DNA of 64,000 nucleotides from Viscum album (taxonomy: Eukaryota > Streptophyta > Magnoliopsida > Santalales > Viscaceae), in assembly GCA_963277665.1 (NCBI GenBank), contig OY728153.1, forward strand, positions 275,006,250 through 275,070,249, given 5' to 3'. Within the stretch, counting starts at the first letter, position 1. Every line of letters begins with the position of its first letter. A program made the position numbers and the translations under genes. The notes beneath the pieces were generated by a model, which worked only from the letters and a program-made list of their open reading frames with translations, ran no database searches and was not told the origin of the DNA. Positions 1 to 11,200 of the stretch are shown here, piece after piece.

Positions 1-1033
1 TTCTAGATTCTACTCTTGGACTATCGGTTATACGTACTAATATCAAGATTAGGACCTAGAGGGACACACATTAAATATATCCACAAGGTCCACCTATTAG
101 AATGAATAGGAGTTTATGATGAAGTGGTCCCCACATGTGGGGTTCGGTGAACATCCGAGTGTGATTGATCACAAGTAAAAGTAATTCAATCATGTTGTTA
201 AATTTTAGAATAATGATGATAGAATTTATTTCTCAAGGTATTTACAAGTTGTTTGATCATAAAAGTTAATATACGATCATATAATTTTTCAAATGAACAT
301 AGGATGTTCAAGGTTCATTAAATTATTTATGGAGAATATAGGCCAAGTTAAAATTTCATATTTTATAGAATAACATTTTATAGTGTTATAAGTGATTGAT
401 AATTTTTTTACTTTTATGACACATTTATTAAGTCATATATGTGCACAAATGTCTAAAATGGAGGTTATTACTTTCCAAGGACCAAAGTGAAATTTTTGAA
501 AGAATAAGATAAGTATGAAATCTCATTTTATCCACATGAAAAGTGAGATCCATCATTTGGATGAATTTAGGGATATAATATCTCCTCTCCTTTTATCTCA
601 AGTCCTTATAGAGAGATTCCAAAGAAAGAATAAGTTTGTATTGATCCCATATTCTCAATCGAGTCCACATTCTTCACATGATTGAAGGGAAATCATAAAT
701 CTCGTCTATTTCCCATGATTTCACTCAATAAATGTAGATATAGGATCTATGAGATTTGTTTCATATGTGGATGATCTAGACTACTCCAACCTTGTCACCT
801 TTGAGCCGAAAAATATCAACGGTGAGTGAATCAAACTGGTGACTTCAAATGGAAGAAGTATGATTTACACTTTCCTTTGATATTATTTTTTGTGGTTAAA
901 TTGAATTGCACATGATCCTTTAAGAAATTAAGGCTACAGTTTTTGCATATTAATTTTTTTTAACGTAGATCTAAATCTAGAATTTTAAATTGCATTTGTT
1001 TCCCTATTAAACTACGCCTTGGGTTCCTTCGCC
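1..1033. other. Unclassified AT-rich DNA, possible end of an LTR
   Basis: No coding frame or known domain is visible. At about 1033 the sequence changes abruptly into Copia integrase sequence that matches 31060-31250 and 47466 onward. The last bases before the join, CCTTGGGTTCCTTC, look like the 3' tip of an LTR. This may therefore be the right end of another element inserted in Copia element A and starting outside the window. No partner LTR or target duplication can be seen, so the assignment is open. Confidence 0.3.
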
Positions 1034-2265
1034 ATTCTATTGTGAGGTCCTACGAGCAAAAAACTTATGGTTAAATCCTTTTGTGAGCATAATGATACAA
1101 ACTCATGATTTTAAAACTCACACCCATTAACACTTATTAATTTATTAAGTCTAATTCCACAAATATTTTCTATAGATCTAGAATATTTATAAAAGTATGA
1201 AATATTTGAAATTTTATGATAAAGGAAAAACACCCAAGTATATCTTGAATAATGACCCCCCTTAAAATAATCATACAGTTTTCCTAAAAAACTAGAAACT
1301 CTAGAGGGTCTAAAAAATCCATGCAAACCAACTATAAAATTTGATAAGTTTACACTTATTTATTTGGTTTTAAAAAAAAATCTCATTTGATAGGTATTAT
1401 AGACTTTGTCTATTTATAATTCTAGTTTGGGTGGATCATTGACCATATATTTCTTAATTAGATTTCTAAGTGAGTTTGAATTTCCCAAAGGCCTTCTATT
1501 TTTATTCATTTTTTATAATATCCCTTTTAAGGTTTGAAGGGGAAACCTTACATGACCTATAGGATTCATGACATTACATGACCCGAAGGTCTAGAGGAAA
1601 TAATTCAGACTATAACTACTTGGAACATATCCTACCTAATGTCTACATCATGATGTCAGCTCTCCACCTTTGCATGGATGTTCGTCTAGGATTCTTATGC
1701 ATGCATAGGATAGTCTCGGTGGAAATTTCCATACCCTATCATTCTTAAAATCTATTAGATCTTCTCTGGTGAATGCTCCTTGCTCGGAATCCTCATACGG
1801 AGATTACTCTTTATAGAGTGTGCCTCCTCTATTTAAGCATAATTTCATGTGTCCTAGAGCCCTTGAGGTGACCCAAAATCCTTACTGGCCCAAAATCCCA
1901 AATCTAATATTCTTTTTAAAATTCACTTAAACATGAAACATTCTAATAAAATAAATAATTTAAATCTATGGCATAAACATTTTCATTTCTCATGGTAATA
2001 AAAATAAAGCATGTTTTGCATTAAAAACATTACAAGAATTATTTTCAAATATAACATTAAAACCATAATCATATAATATTGAAATTATAATCAAATTATA
2101 CTTTAATCCATCTATAAATAAAACTTTAGAAATTAAAATTATACTAGATTTATCGATTTGGCTAAGCCCAATTATTTTCCCTTTGAAATTGTCACAAAAA
2201 AAATGACATGTACACCATCAAATTTAATTAGGTCCTTAAAGCTTTACTAATACCTAGTCATATAT
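1034..2265 (-). pseudogene. Copia element A: integrase and protease-side pol remnant (minus strand)
   Basis: Read on the minus strand, 1111-1326 encodes a decayed Ty1/Copia integrase core, with HGFF then YSRYTWVFFL, in the usual order for the family. The stretch 1900-2265 aligns with the GAG-pre-integrase and protease-side parts of the two other copies (31560-31913 and 47960-48330). The better copy there still reads DGGHDTFGDN, typical just after the protease. Stops are frequent, and a block of about 385 bases (1515-1900) absent from the other copies splits the region. Matching gag and 5' LTR lie at 16130-19356, beyond two nested insertions. Non-functional. Confidence 0.7.
1515..1900. repeat. 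About 385-base insert found only in copy A
   Basis: Comparison with the homologous positions near 31540 and 47945 shows extra sequence here between TTTCCCAAAGG and AATATTCTTTTTAAA. It is less AT-rich than its surroundings and contains a CTATTTAAGC promoter-like string at about 1830. No ORF, terminal inverted repeat or target duplication was recognised. It could be a short solo LTR or another small mobile element. Confidence 0.35.
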
Positions 2266-3528
2266 CTTATAACACCTTGATATTTTTTGAAATATTTTTT
2301 TCAAATAAATTTAATTTCTTCAATATTTTACAATACCCGTAACACTGATAGTATCTTGCGTTACACACAACATTAAGTTTAAAAGAAACATAACATACCA
2401 TTGAAATATTATTATTTAATATAATAGTTATAACCCAGCCATTGGAATTGATGGTATGAATAAGATTAACTAAATTATAAAAATATTGTTTATAAAAGTA
2501 TATTTAAAAAATTATTTTTGACCAATTAATTAAAAAATAAAATAAGAACCATTTTAAAATAAAGGTAATCTTTTTCTAAAAAAACTATTTCTATGCGCAC
2601 AAATATGTTTTACATCAATAAATTAACCAAAATAATTTTGTTGAATTATTTTAAATAAATACATATACTATATATTAAATAAAAAAATTAACATTTATCT
2701 TATGTTTTTTCTAGACAATAGATAAGCATAAAAATAATTATATGTTCAAAAATTATTTTTTTCTAAAAATAGATTTTTTTATCCTTTTTCGAACGTATAA
2801 TAAAATTAATTTTTAACAATTTTAGAAAAATAATTTGATAAAATAAACTTCATTTTTAAATTCCAAATTTTAAAATTATCTTGGAGTGAATTTTTAGGAT
2901 TTTTATGAAAATATTAATTTCTCAATGAGTAGTGAAAAATATTGGTTTTTCATTGAAAACTTCCTTTTCATTTAAAGAATTTATAAGCTTAAATTTGTTT
3001 CATATGGTTTTAAATTTGAAGTTAGTTCAATTATATATCTATTAATCAATTTTAGTTCATTATAATTAATACAATATTGAATTTATATGTAAATTTTTTT
3101 TAAAACTTTTGAAAAAAATTGCTTTGAAAACCCATTCTTTCATCACATTGGTGGATTTAATTTTAAATTAAATTTCCCACATTTATGATTTGAATTTGGT
3201 AAAATAGATTAATTGTTTGTAATTAGATTAATTTATATTTTCTAGTAAGTTTAAATTAGTTTTTTAACATTATAAATAGTAAAATAAGTAAAAATTAATC
3301 ACCATGATTAAAGTAAAAATTATTTTATCGGGGGTTAAACTTAGAAGAAAAAGGTTAAATGACTATAACACTTGTCAAATTATTATTGTATGGACATATT
3401 TCAATATTATCTTTCACAAGATTGAATATATGGTCATTTGAAAGCTATTTTATTGGGAATGAAATTTTTATTTTGGATTATTTTGTGAAATTTCGAAGTA
3501 GTTTCCATGTGGGTTTATTTCCCATACT

Positions 3529-3535
3529 TATAAAA
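3529..3535 (+). promoter_or_regulatory. TATA box of the old Gypsy LTR (copy A)
   Basis: TATAAAA, preceded by TTTCCCATACT and followed by a CACC-rich stretch. The same arrangement is kept at 33169, 34175 and 49237 in the diverged copies, which supports a real promoter and a plus-strand reading of these LTRs. Confidence 0.6.
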
Positions 3536-5069
3536 TGCCACCACCACCCTTTACTTATTCACAGCACTCAAGCCATCTAGTTCAGCCAACCAATCAAAAT
3601 ATCCCTCTCCAACATCCTTATAAATATTCTAGAGCTTTTAGTCCTCCTAAAATTCCAACACTAGGATCCTTAATAAGAGATCTAAAGGAGGTGATTCTAA
3701 GAAAAGGAGGTTTGAACATGTATCAAGGAAGTCGGCACTTAAGGTGATTTATTCTCATATCAATTTTATTTTCTATGAGACACATGAAATATTCACCATG
3801 TGTTTCTTTTATAAGGTGTATATACTTTTTATTAATGTATTTTATGATGCTTCTCCTCAAAATTATTGTATTTAAATATCTATTTTAGGATCACTCTTTC
3901 ATGTGGTTTATAGTTTCCAAGCTACCAATATGGTATGATATTTGTGTCTCAATTTCCCTTCTTGGGGAAAAATTTTATGTTATGAACCTATATTATATTA
4001 TGTGTTGTATATACTTCCCCTTTAAAATGTAATTTCATGTATTTATTTACTCTCGTGATATTTTAAGTTTCAATTAATTTTATTCTTTCACAGGGCTTAT
4101 GATTTAGTGTTGCTAAAGAGGTAATAGTTTTATGGTATAATCTCAAAATTACCAGGATTGTTTATGCTTTTGATTTAAATGAAGAAATATTATGATCCAT
4201 ATCTTAAGAAATGCATGAATTTTCTTATCTTCTAGTTATTTCCTCGAAGTATGTGTTTTCTATTTATTTTCCTCTCTTTATATACTCAAGATTAAAAACA
4301 AAGTTTTTAAAGTAAACCGAATTTATTTATCTTTTCAGTAAAAAACAGTTTTTCTATTATATTCTTGTTTTCTAAAAATGTTTTTAAAAATTTTCTAAAA
4401 TTTACAAAATGATTAATTAAAGACATTTTTACCCATGTTAGGCTTTTTATAAAATGTTTTAAAAAATATTCTTGTTGTTTTCAAAAAAAATGGTTGTTTA
4501 GATTTTACCAAAAATTTGAAAGGAATCTGTGTTTTAACCCATACGACATGAAGCGTATTTTTAACTATTTTGACCAATCAATTTTTTAAAGATTCCCTTA
4601 TATGGTTCAATGTTTATTTTCAAAGAAAATTATTTTGAAAATAAAATTATTTTTTAAAAAGTTTTTGTAAAGTTGAAATGCTATTTTTCTCAAGAAACGT
4701 TCCAAGTGATTATTCTTTTAAAATAATATTCCATCTAAGATGATATCATTTGATGTTACTTATGATTTATTGGGAATATGATCTAAGGATACCATTCTTA
4801 TTATTTCCTTGAATGTTTAATTTTTATGATGAAAAGATATTTTTGAACCCCATATCTTTCCCATGGGTTATGTTATGATTAAATAATGAAATTATTATGA
4901 ACCCCATTTCTTTTCCATGGGTTATTTTATGATGAAATGTTTTATGAAACCCATTTATTTTCATGGTTTATAATATGATAAATGTTTTATGATCTTATGG
5001 TGCACATATTTATTGATTATGTGATGGGTGGGACCTATATCTCCATCCAATACATAGAGTAATGATTAA

Positions 5070-5074
5070 TGTTA
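5070..5074 (+). repeat. Target site duplication, left, of the Tekay element (TGTTA)
   Basis: TGTTA directly precedes the LTR start TGTAACGACC and is repeated at 15404-15408 directly after the other LTR. It can be read as 6 bases (ATGTTA) because the LTR ends in A. Five bases is usual for Ty3/Gypsy elements. Confidence 0.8.
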
Positions 5075-5275
5075 TGTAACGACCCAAAATTTCATTAATG
5101 GAAAATCCCTCTTGATCCAGTTAAATGTTTCTTTATGTTTTTATATGATGTAAACTTCTTTAGTTTAACGTTAAGATTTGTGACCGTTACTTTTATAGCC
5201 GTTGAACAGTGATCATCTGGGTAGTTTAAATATAAGGCTTTAACGAACCAATTTTCTACTCAGACAAAGGAAGCG

Positions 5276-5545
5276 ATAGCCTCATCCAGTAGAATTGCCC
5301 CTTACGAAGCCCATTTGTCGGAGCTCGGAAAGGAGGTGGCGTCTTTGGGCTTTGCCCTTGACCAAGCCCAAGCTGAGCTTCATCAAGTCAAGCTCGAACG
5401 TGATCGTCTACGGGAAAAATGGAAGTTGATAGAGATTACCACTCGAGCGATGTTATCCGAGCAACCCCAAGAGTCTGTCACCATCGCACACCTTACCCTT
5501 AGGTCTTATGCGGCTATTTTAAGGGGTTATGTAACAAATAAGTAG
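5276..5545 (+). pseudogene. 5' LTR copy of the small coiled-coil ORF, start codon lost
   Basis: Identical to the intact copy at 12961-13230 except that the first codon is ATA instead of ATG (5276-5278). The rest of the frame, to the TAG at 5543, is open. No in-frame ATG remains ahead of the coiled-coil part, so this copy probably makes no protein. It lies in U3, upstream of the LTR promoter. Confidence 0.6.
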
Positions 5546-6390
5546 CACCATGTTCATGTACATTATTTTTGTATATAATAATGAATATAATTTCTAGTCA
5601 TTTTTGATGCATTGTAATTAGTTTTTAAAGTACAAATGATGTTTTTAGTTAGTATTTAATTAAGAATTATATTTTATTAAATTAAAGGATTTTTGAATTA
5701 AATAATATTTTAATAAAATATTATTATTAATATTAAATTAATTTTTTATTTAAATATAAATGATCTTATAATTTTATGAATGCAATTAAAATTTTTATTA
5801 AGGTTTGAAAGCCATTTCTGTCAAAACCCGTGAATTTTTTATAAATGTCGGTTTTTATTTTAAAAGTGAAAATTCACATATTTAGAAAATTATTTAGATA
5901 AAATAAATATTATTTTTGGAATCAGGACGTCGAAATTATCCAACGGTGAATTTTTCATAATTTTCTGAGACAGTCAAATTTTTGGGTAAAAATTAAATAC
6001 CATTTAAATATATAATGTGTTTTATGACATCATAATGACCCAATGGTGATGTAATAAAATACCATAATCCTTAGTTTCGGCCAATATATGTTTTATCATT
6101 AAAATAATGAGGTTTTGGGTTTGTTTGACTCACTTTTCAAAGCATTAATGGAGCCCTCAAGACTTATTCAACACTTTGCCTTTTTAAATTAATTTCCATG
6201 GGAGTGTGACTCACCTCCACATAAGCAACCCTAATTTTTTAATAAGTTCGGACCTTGGCCTTATAAAATATTATTTTCCTCTCTCCTTTTCCAGAAACCA
6301 TGGGCAAATACCATGGGATGGTTTGTGGTTTGGATTATTTTAATATAAGGGGTCCCAAACCTAAATAATAAAGAATTCTCTCACCTTTCC

Positions 6391-6398
6391 TATATAAA
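6391..6398 (+). promoter_or_regulatory. TATA box of the Tekay 5' LTR
   Basis: TATATAAA followed by CCCACCCAAGC. Transcription would be expected to start near 6420. The next 130 bases are pyrimidine-rich and free of ATG. It defines the U3/R border for the element and would drive the full-length RNA. Confidence 0.7.
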
Positions 6399-7149
6399 CC
6401 CACCCAAGCTCCCACTTCCTCCTCACTCAAAGCCCTTGAAGTTCGTCCAACCTCTGCCCTACTCTCTCTAGAATCCTCTCAAGGTGCCCCAAGCTCCCAA
6501 GAAGCCTCTCACAAGCCTCTCTCTAGCCTTTGGAAGCACACTTCCAAGTAAGGGTTTTTCTTCCTTTCTCATTTTTGTCAATTTTCTTTAAGTTGTATTG
6601 CCTTTTTAATTTCAATTATGAATGTTGGGGTATGGTTTCGCACCTCCCCCATACTGCCCTCTTATTGTTTGAATGATGGGAGACCCCTTTCTCTCTCATT
6701 AAATGCCTCCCATGTACACCCGTTACTATGCCGAAATTCCGAAAGGAGCTTCTCTCTCTTCTTTTATATTCAAGCAATACTTTTGTATCATGAATCTAAA
6801 TTCCATTTCTATTGTTGGGACATGTATATATATGATCTCCTTACTGTCCATTACATGTAAATGTGATGAGGAACCCCTTTCTCTCTCATCAACCTTTTTA
6901 TGAATTCTTATGTCACGCCGTTACGCCGCCGAAATCGCACCGATTTTCTAAGCCAATGTCTTTGTGTAGTGAATACCATGCCCATTTCTCCATCAAGGGT
7001 ATTCACCTTTATGCACATTTACTTATTGATTGTAAAGCTTCATGTATGAATTCCACATTCCTTTATCGTGGAATAAATGATTATGTTTTATGAATCCATG
7101 TTTTATGATCCATGTGGCACACTTATGCATGAAATGAAATGTTTAAGAA

Positions 7150-7318
7150 GGGTGCGCCCTGATAGCGCTCCAATGCATTGGGTAAAGTATAGTATCATGA
7201 TACGTCATGTGCAATGAGTGTTGACTCATGCTAATTCAAGTGCAACGAGGGTTTACTCGTGCTTCAAGTGCAATGAGGGTTTACTCATGCTCCATGTGCA
7301 ATGAGCCTTGGCTCATGC
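7150..7318 (+). promoter_or_regulatory. Structured leader block: palindromes and four tandem hairpins (5' LTR)
   Basis: Three perfect inverted repeats come first: GGGTGCGCCC (7150-7159), CCAATGCATTGG (7170-7181) and GTATCATGATAC (7192-7203). Four 21-base hairpins follow at 7211, 7242, 7270 and 7298, of the form GCA-ATGAG-N6-CTCAT-GC. Stem changes are paired: hairpin 2 has ACGAG/CTCGT, hairpin 1 adds a T/A pair and hairpin 4 adds CC/GG. The block lies downstream of the TATA box, so it would be in the 5' leader of the RNA. A packaging, dimerisation or translation role is inference. Confidence 0.65.
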
Positions 7319-7675
7319 TAATTCAATGTTAAGTGTTGTTGCCACATTTCCATGTTATGATTATCATGCTTTATCATGCCTTTATGTTCATGTCTCTCTT
7401 ATGCTCTATTGATATGCCTATTGCCTAACATGTATTGTACTCCTCATGTTATTCATTATGTACTCCCTTACTGGGCTTTATAGCTCACCCTTTTCTTATG
7501 CATGTCCTCAGGTTATCCCATGCAATGCTAAGTACGAAGGAATGTAGTGGTCATGTAAAGGAAGTTTTCAATAAGGATGTTGTATTTCAAGTTTAAAGTT
7601 TTTATGTAATGATCATAAGCCCCAAAGACACTAAACCTCTCGATCTTCTTTGTTGTATCAAGTGAAGTTTTATGT

Positions 7676-7681
7676 AATAAA
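7676..7681 (+). terminator. Polyadenylation signal, 5' LTR copy
   Basis: AATAAA about 37 bases before the LTR end, in GTAATAAAGCATG. The equivalent at 15361-15366 in the 3' LTR would be the one used for the element's RNA. A second AATAAAA follows at about 7697. Confidence 0.6.
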
Positions 7682-7720
7682 GCATGTTTAAGTTGTAATA
7701 AAAAGCAGGGTTGTCATAGT

Positions 7721-7731
7721 TGGTATCAGAG
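7721..7731 (+). other. Primer binding site (tRNA-iMet type) of the Tekay element
   Basis: TGGTATCAGAG, two bases after the LTR end, complementary to the 3' end of plant initiator methionine tRNA. It primes minus-strand DNA synthesis during reverse transcription. Confidence 0.9.
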
Positions 7732-8216
7732 GATAGGTTTAGTTATTTTTGGGATTAGGAAACCCTAGTAAAGCCTTAGATACAAGACTAATCATAATAA
7801 AAACATCCCTAAGTTTTGGTAAATACTAAGTAAGTGGTTTATCAAACAAATACATCCCTGTCTGGATACGAGCAGGTAGAGGCGGCTCTGGCACAGATGT
7901 ATCCTAGGGGTAAAACCCGAAAACACCGCTTTGAGCTAGACTCGAACGGGAACTGGTGCACGACAACGGGCCTTGCTGCACTCTTGGTTACGACACTCCC
8001 GGGGGATATGTTTTGATAAATTTACAATCTTAGTATGAACCCTTATTAAGGGAAAAATGCCCCTAAGAATATATGTTAGAAGGAAGATCATGAAAAGCCT
8101 GGATTGAATCCTATAGACTCATGAGTTAAAGAGATTAAAGTTATTTATAAGTCATCAACTTTTGTCTTTGGATTACCCTTTATGTGTTACCCCTAACATT
8201 CCTTTTATTCCAGCCA
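7732..8216 (+). other. Tekay untranslated leader between primer site and gag
   Basis: No ATG-initiated protein of note. A 60-codon open stretch at 7834-8016 starts with GTG and has no recognisable domain. The part 7850-8010 is less AT-rich than the rest of the element. The region ends in a pyrimidine-rich CAG directly before the gag ATG (see the candidate intron). Such a long leader with upstream ATGs would hinder scanning ribosomes in unspliced RNA. Confidence 0.6.
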
Positions 8217-11200
8217 ATGGCCGGTAATAGGAGAACTCGGGCTAACAACCGTTGTAAAGATCAGTGTGAGGATTGTACTAATGAGATGCCCAATCCGATG
8301 GGAGCGGGAATCGCGAACTTTGTCACGCTTCTCTCTCAGCTAACTCAAGTTTTGAATAGAAACACTGGTCAAGAGGAACGTTCAACCCCCCCTAAGAAAG
8401 AACAAGTCGCTATTGAAAGCTTCATGAGACAAAGGCCTCCTACTTTTAGTGGATCATCTGATCCCACGATCGCTGAACAATGGATCAACTCCATTGAGAA
8501 GATATTCTCCATCCTCCAATGCTCTGAAAAAGAGAAGGTTCTCCTGGCGGCTTATCGTATGGAGGGTGAAGCTGATCAATGGTGGACATTGATCAAAAAT
8601 ACGAAGCCTGAGGAGGAGATCGAGGCTTTGGAATGGAAGGTATTCCGGAAGATGTTTTTCGATAAATATTTTCCACGCACCCTCCGTCTTAAGATGGAAA
8701 GGGACTTCCTTTCCCTCAAGCAGAAAGATGAAGAATCTGTGGGAGCGTACGAGGCAAACTTCACAAGGCTTGCACGATACGCTTCTGGCTTTGTCGTTAC
8801 CCCCGAATGCAAAGTTGACCGCTTCTTTGGTGGGCTGAAGCCTAGCTTGCGGAAAGCATTAGCGATCCGTGACTTTGACAGCTATGAGGAGATTTTCCGA
8901 TGTGCCCTTAAGGTTGAAATGGAGATCGGAGAATCACAGGGGTATCATGGGGACAAGAAGCGGAAGGTGGACTTCAATGCTGGTGGTCCGATGGATAAAT
9001 CCAACGGCGCTAAGAAATTCCAGCACCCCACTTGCCAAAAGTGTGGAAAGAAGCACCCTGGGAATTGCCTTAGGGGGACAAGAAAATGCTTCAAGTGTGG
9101 AAGAGAAGGGCACCTAGCTATTAACTGTCAGCAAGAAGGACCCGCGGCTGCGACGGAGGGGAGGAACGCTCCGTTCGAACCTCAACGCGTTGTTCAATGC
9201 TTCAAATGCAAAGAACCGGGTCATTTTGCGAATCAGTGCCCTAATCCAAGGGTTATCGGAGGCAATCAACAACCTCCAAGACAGCAAGGAAGAGCTTTTG
9301 CCATCACTTCTGCCGAAGTGAACCCCGACAACGAAGTGGTGACAGGTACGCTAGTTATTCATTCAAGAATAGCGAACGTACTTTTTGATTCAGGTTCTAC
9401 GCATTCTTTTATATCTAAAAAGTTTAGTAGAACAATCCCTGCACCACCACAAATCATGGAAGTAAAGATGTCGGTGAGTACGGCAAATGGGGAAATCATT
9501 GCATCCCATGAGTATAAGTCCTCCCCTGTTATATTATGTGGATTGAATTTCCCGGTGAACCTCGTCATACTTCCTTTGGTGGAATTTGATGCAATTCTTG
9601 GCATGGATTGGCTTTCCTTATATAGAGCCAACATAAATTGTTGGGAGAGGGAAATCACACTCCATATGGAGAATCGACCCCCGATTCTTTACAAGTGTCA
9701 GGAGGAAGATGAATCTCCTTTAGCTCCATCATCTCAAGCATGGATATTACTGCCTTATGAGCACGCATATCTGGCTCAGATGATTGAGTCCAAGGAAGAA
9801 ACCACCCTTGAAGAAATGCCTATTGTGAGGGAATTCGCTGAAGTATTTCCCGAGGAACTTCCTGGTCTTCCTCTAAGAAGAGATGTTGAGTTCTCAATTG
9901 AACTTATACCTGGGGCGCTACCAATATCCAAGACTCCATATAGAATGGCTGTGGTTGAGCTTGAAGAACTGAAGAAACAACTACAGGAGAATCTGGATAA
10001 AGGGTTTATACGCCCAAGTGCATCACCATGGGGTGCACCAGTCCTCTTCGTCAAGAAGAAGGATGGGTCAATGCGGCTTTGCATCGATTATCGTGAACTT
10101 AACAAAATAACGATAAAGAACAAGTATCCTCTCCCAAGAATCGATGACTTGTTTGATCAGCTGCGTGGAGCACAATACTTCTCCAAGGTCGACTTGCGGT
10201 CGGGATATTATCAAGTAAGGGTGAAGAAGGAAGATATCCCCAAGACTGCTTTTCGTACAAGGTACGGGCACTATGAATTCATAGTAATGCCTTTTGGACT
10301 CACCAATGCTCCAGCAATATTCATGGACTTGATGAATAGAGTCTTTAGAGATTACCTAGATAAATTTGTGGTAGTCTTTATAGATGATATTCTAATATAC
10401 TCCAAAACCAAGGAGGACCATGAGGAGCATTTAAGAACTGTACTGGAGACTTTGCGCAAGGAGAAGCTCTATGCCAAGTACAGCAAGTGTGAGTTCTGGT
10501 TGAAGGAGGTCTCATTCTTGGGCCATATCATCACAAGCAATGGGATATCTGTGGACCCCTCCAAAACAGATGCAATTGAGGGATGGCCGAGGCCAACATC
10601 GGTAACTGATATCCGTAGCTTCTTGGGGTTAGCTGGATATTATCGACGATTTGTGAGAAACTTCTCACGATTGTCCAACCCTCTTACCAAGCTAACTCGA
10701 AAGGGAGTAAAGTTTGCTTGGAGTGATGAATGCGAAGAAAGCTTCAAGGAGTTGAAAAGGAGGCTTATCACTGCACCTGTGCTCACTTTACCCACAAGTG
10801 GGGAGCTTTTTGTGGTATTCAGTGATGCTTCGAAGAAGGGCTTAGGATGTGTGCTGATGCAGAATGATAAAGTGATATCCTATGCCTCAAGACAGTTGAA
10901 AATCCATGAGCGAAACTATCCAATGCATGATCTGGAGTTGGCGGCGGTGATCTTTGCCTTGAAAATCTGGCGGCATTATCTCTATGGGGAGAAATGTGAG
11001 ATATATACTGACCACAAGAGTCTTAAATATATATTCACACAGAAAGAGCTTAATATGCGCCAGAGAAGATGGATAGAGCTCATAAAGGATTATGACTGTT
11101 CAATACATTACCACCCTGGGAAGGCGAACAAGGTGGCGGATGCCCTAAGTAGAAAGGATCCAGCAATTCTATCAATGATGAGAATTGAGAAGGATCCAAT

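Larger units (their letters stand above)
2268..5074 (+). mobile_element. Old Tekay-like Gypsy LTR, left part (split by the young Tekay element)
   Basis: Plus-strand LTR without internal genes, so probably a solo LTR. It starts at TATAACACCTTGATATTTT; the copies at 31914 and 48331 start TGTAACTCC and CTAACACC, which suggests an ancestral TGTAACACC start as in many plant chromoviruses. A TATA box (3529-3535) lies in ACTTATAAAAT. An AAG|GTGATT splice-donor-like site (3744) follows about 190 bases downstream. The LTR is cut at 5074 by the 10.3-kb Tekay element and resumes at 15409. It interrupts the protease region of Copia element A. Total length is about 3.5 kb; the outer ends are approximate. 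Confidence 0.6.
5075..7718 (+). repeat. Tekay 5' LTR
   Basis: It begins TGTAACGACC and ends GGTTGTCATA, just before the primer site. U3 runs to about 6420, judged from TATATAAA at 6391-6398; R and U5 are about 1.3 kb. Its ten differences from the 3' LTR are at 5152, 5278, 6272, 6489, 6686, 6863, 6890, 7433, 7443 and 7615 (five transitions, five transversions). The change at 5278 turns the ATG of the LTR ORF into ATA. The ending CATA rather than the standard CA is required by the matching flanks. Confidence 0.92.
6548..8213 (+). other. Candidate intron in the Tekay leader
   Basis: Donor CCAA|GTAAGGG at 6548 is followed by a T-rich stretch. The acceptor CTTTTATTCCAG ends at 8213, with a CTAAC branch-like site at 8193-8197. 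Splicing would remove the primer site, the hairpins and many upstream ATGs. It would join an ATG-free exon (about 6420-6547) to CCAATGG, where the gag ATG is 3 bases into exon 2. This is inferred from sequence only. The unspliced RNA would remain the genome for reverse transcription. Confidence 0.5.

Noticed and set aside
6618..7093. Overlapping short frames in the 5' LTR (and 14303-14778 in the 3' LTR)
   Set aside because: They overlap each other in different frames, show no domain, and lie in the leader; both LTRs keep them only because the LTRs are nearly identical.
7834..8016. 60-codon open stretch in the Tekay leader
   Set aside because: Starts with GTG, has no domain, and would be removed by the proposed intron.
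8184..8216. GTG at 8184 as the start of the Tekay gag-pol frame
   Set aside because: Plant translation starts at AUG; the in-frame ATG at 8217 has a good context and follows a CAG acceptor-like site. The upstream 11 codons are pyrimidine-rich leader sequence.
9359..9658. Minus-strand open frames inside the Tekay gag-pol (also near 8576, 9776, 10068, 11571, 12048)
   Set aside because: Shadows of the real plus-strand frame; no independent domain.
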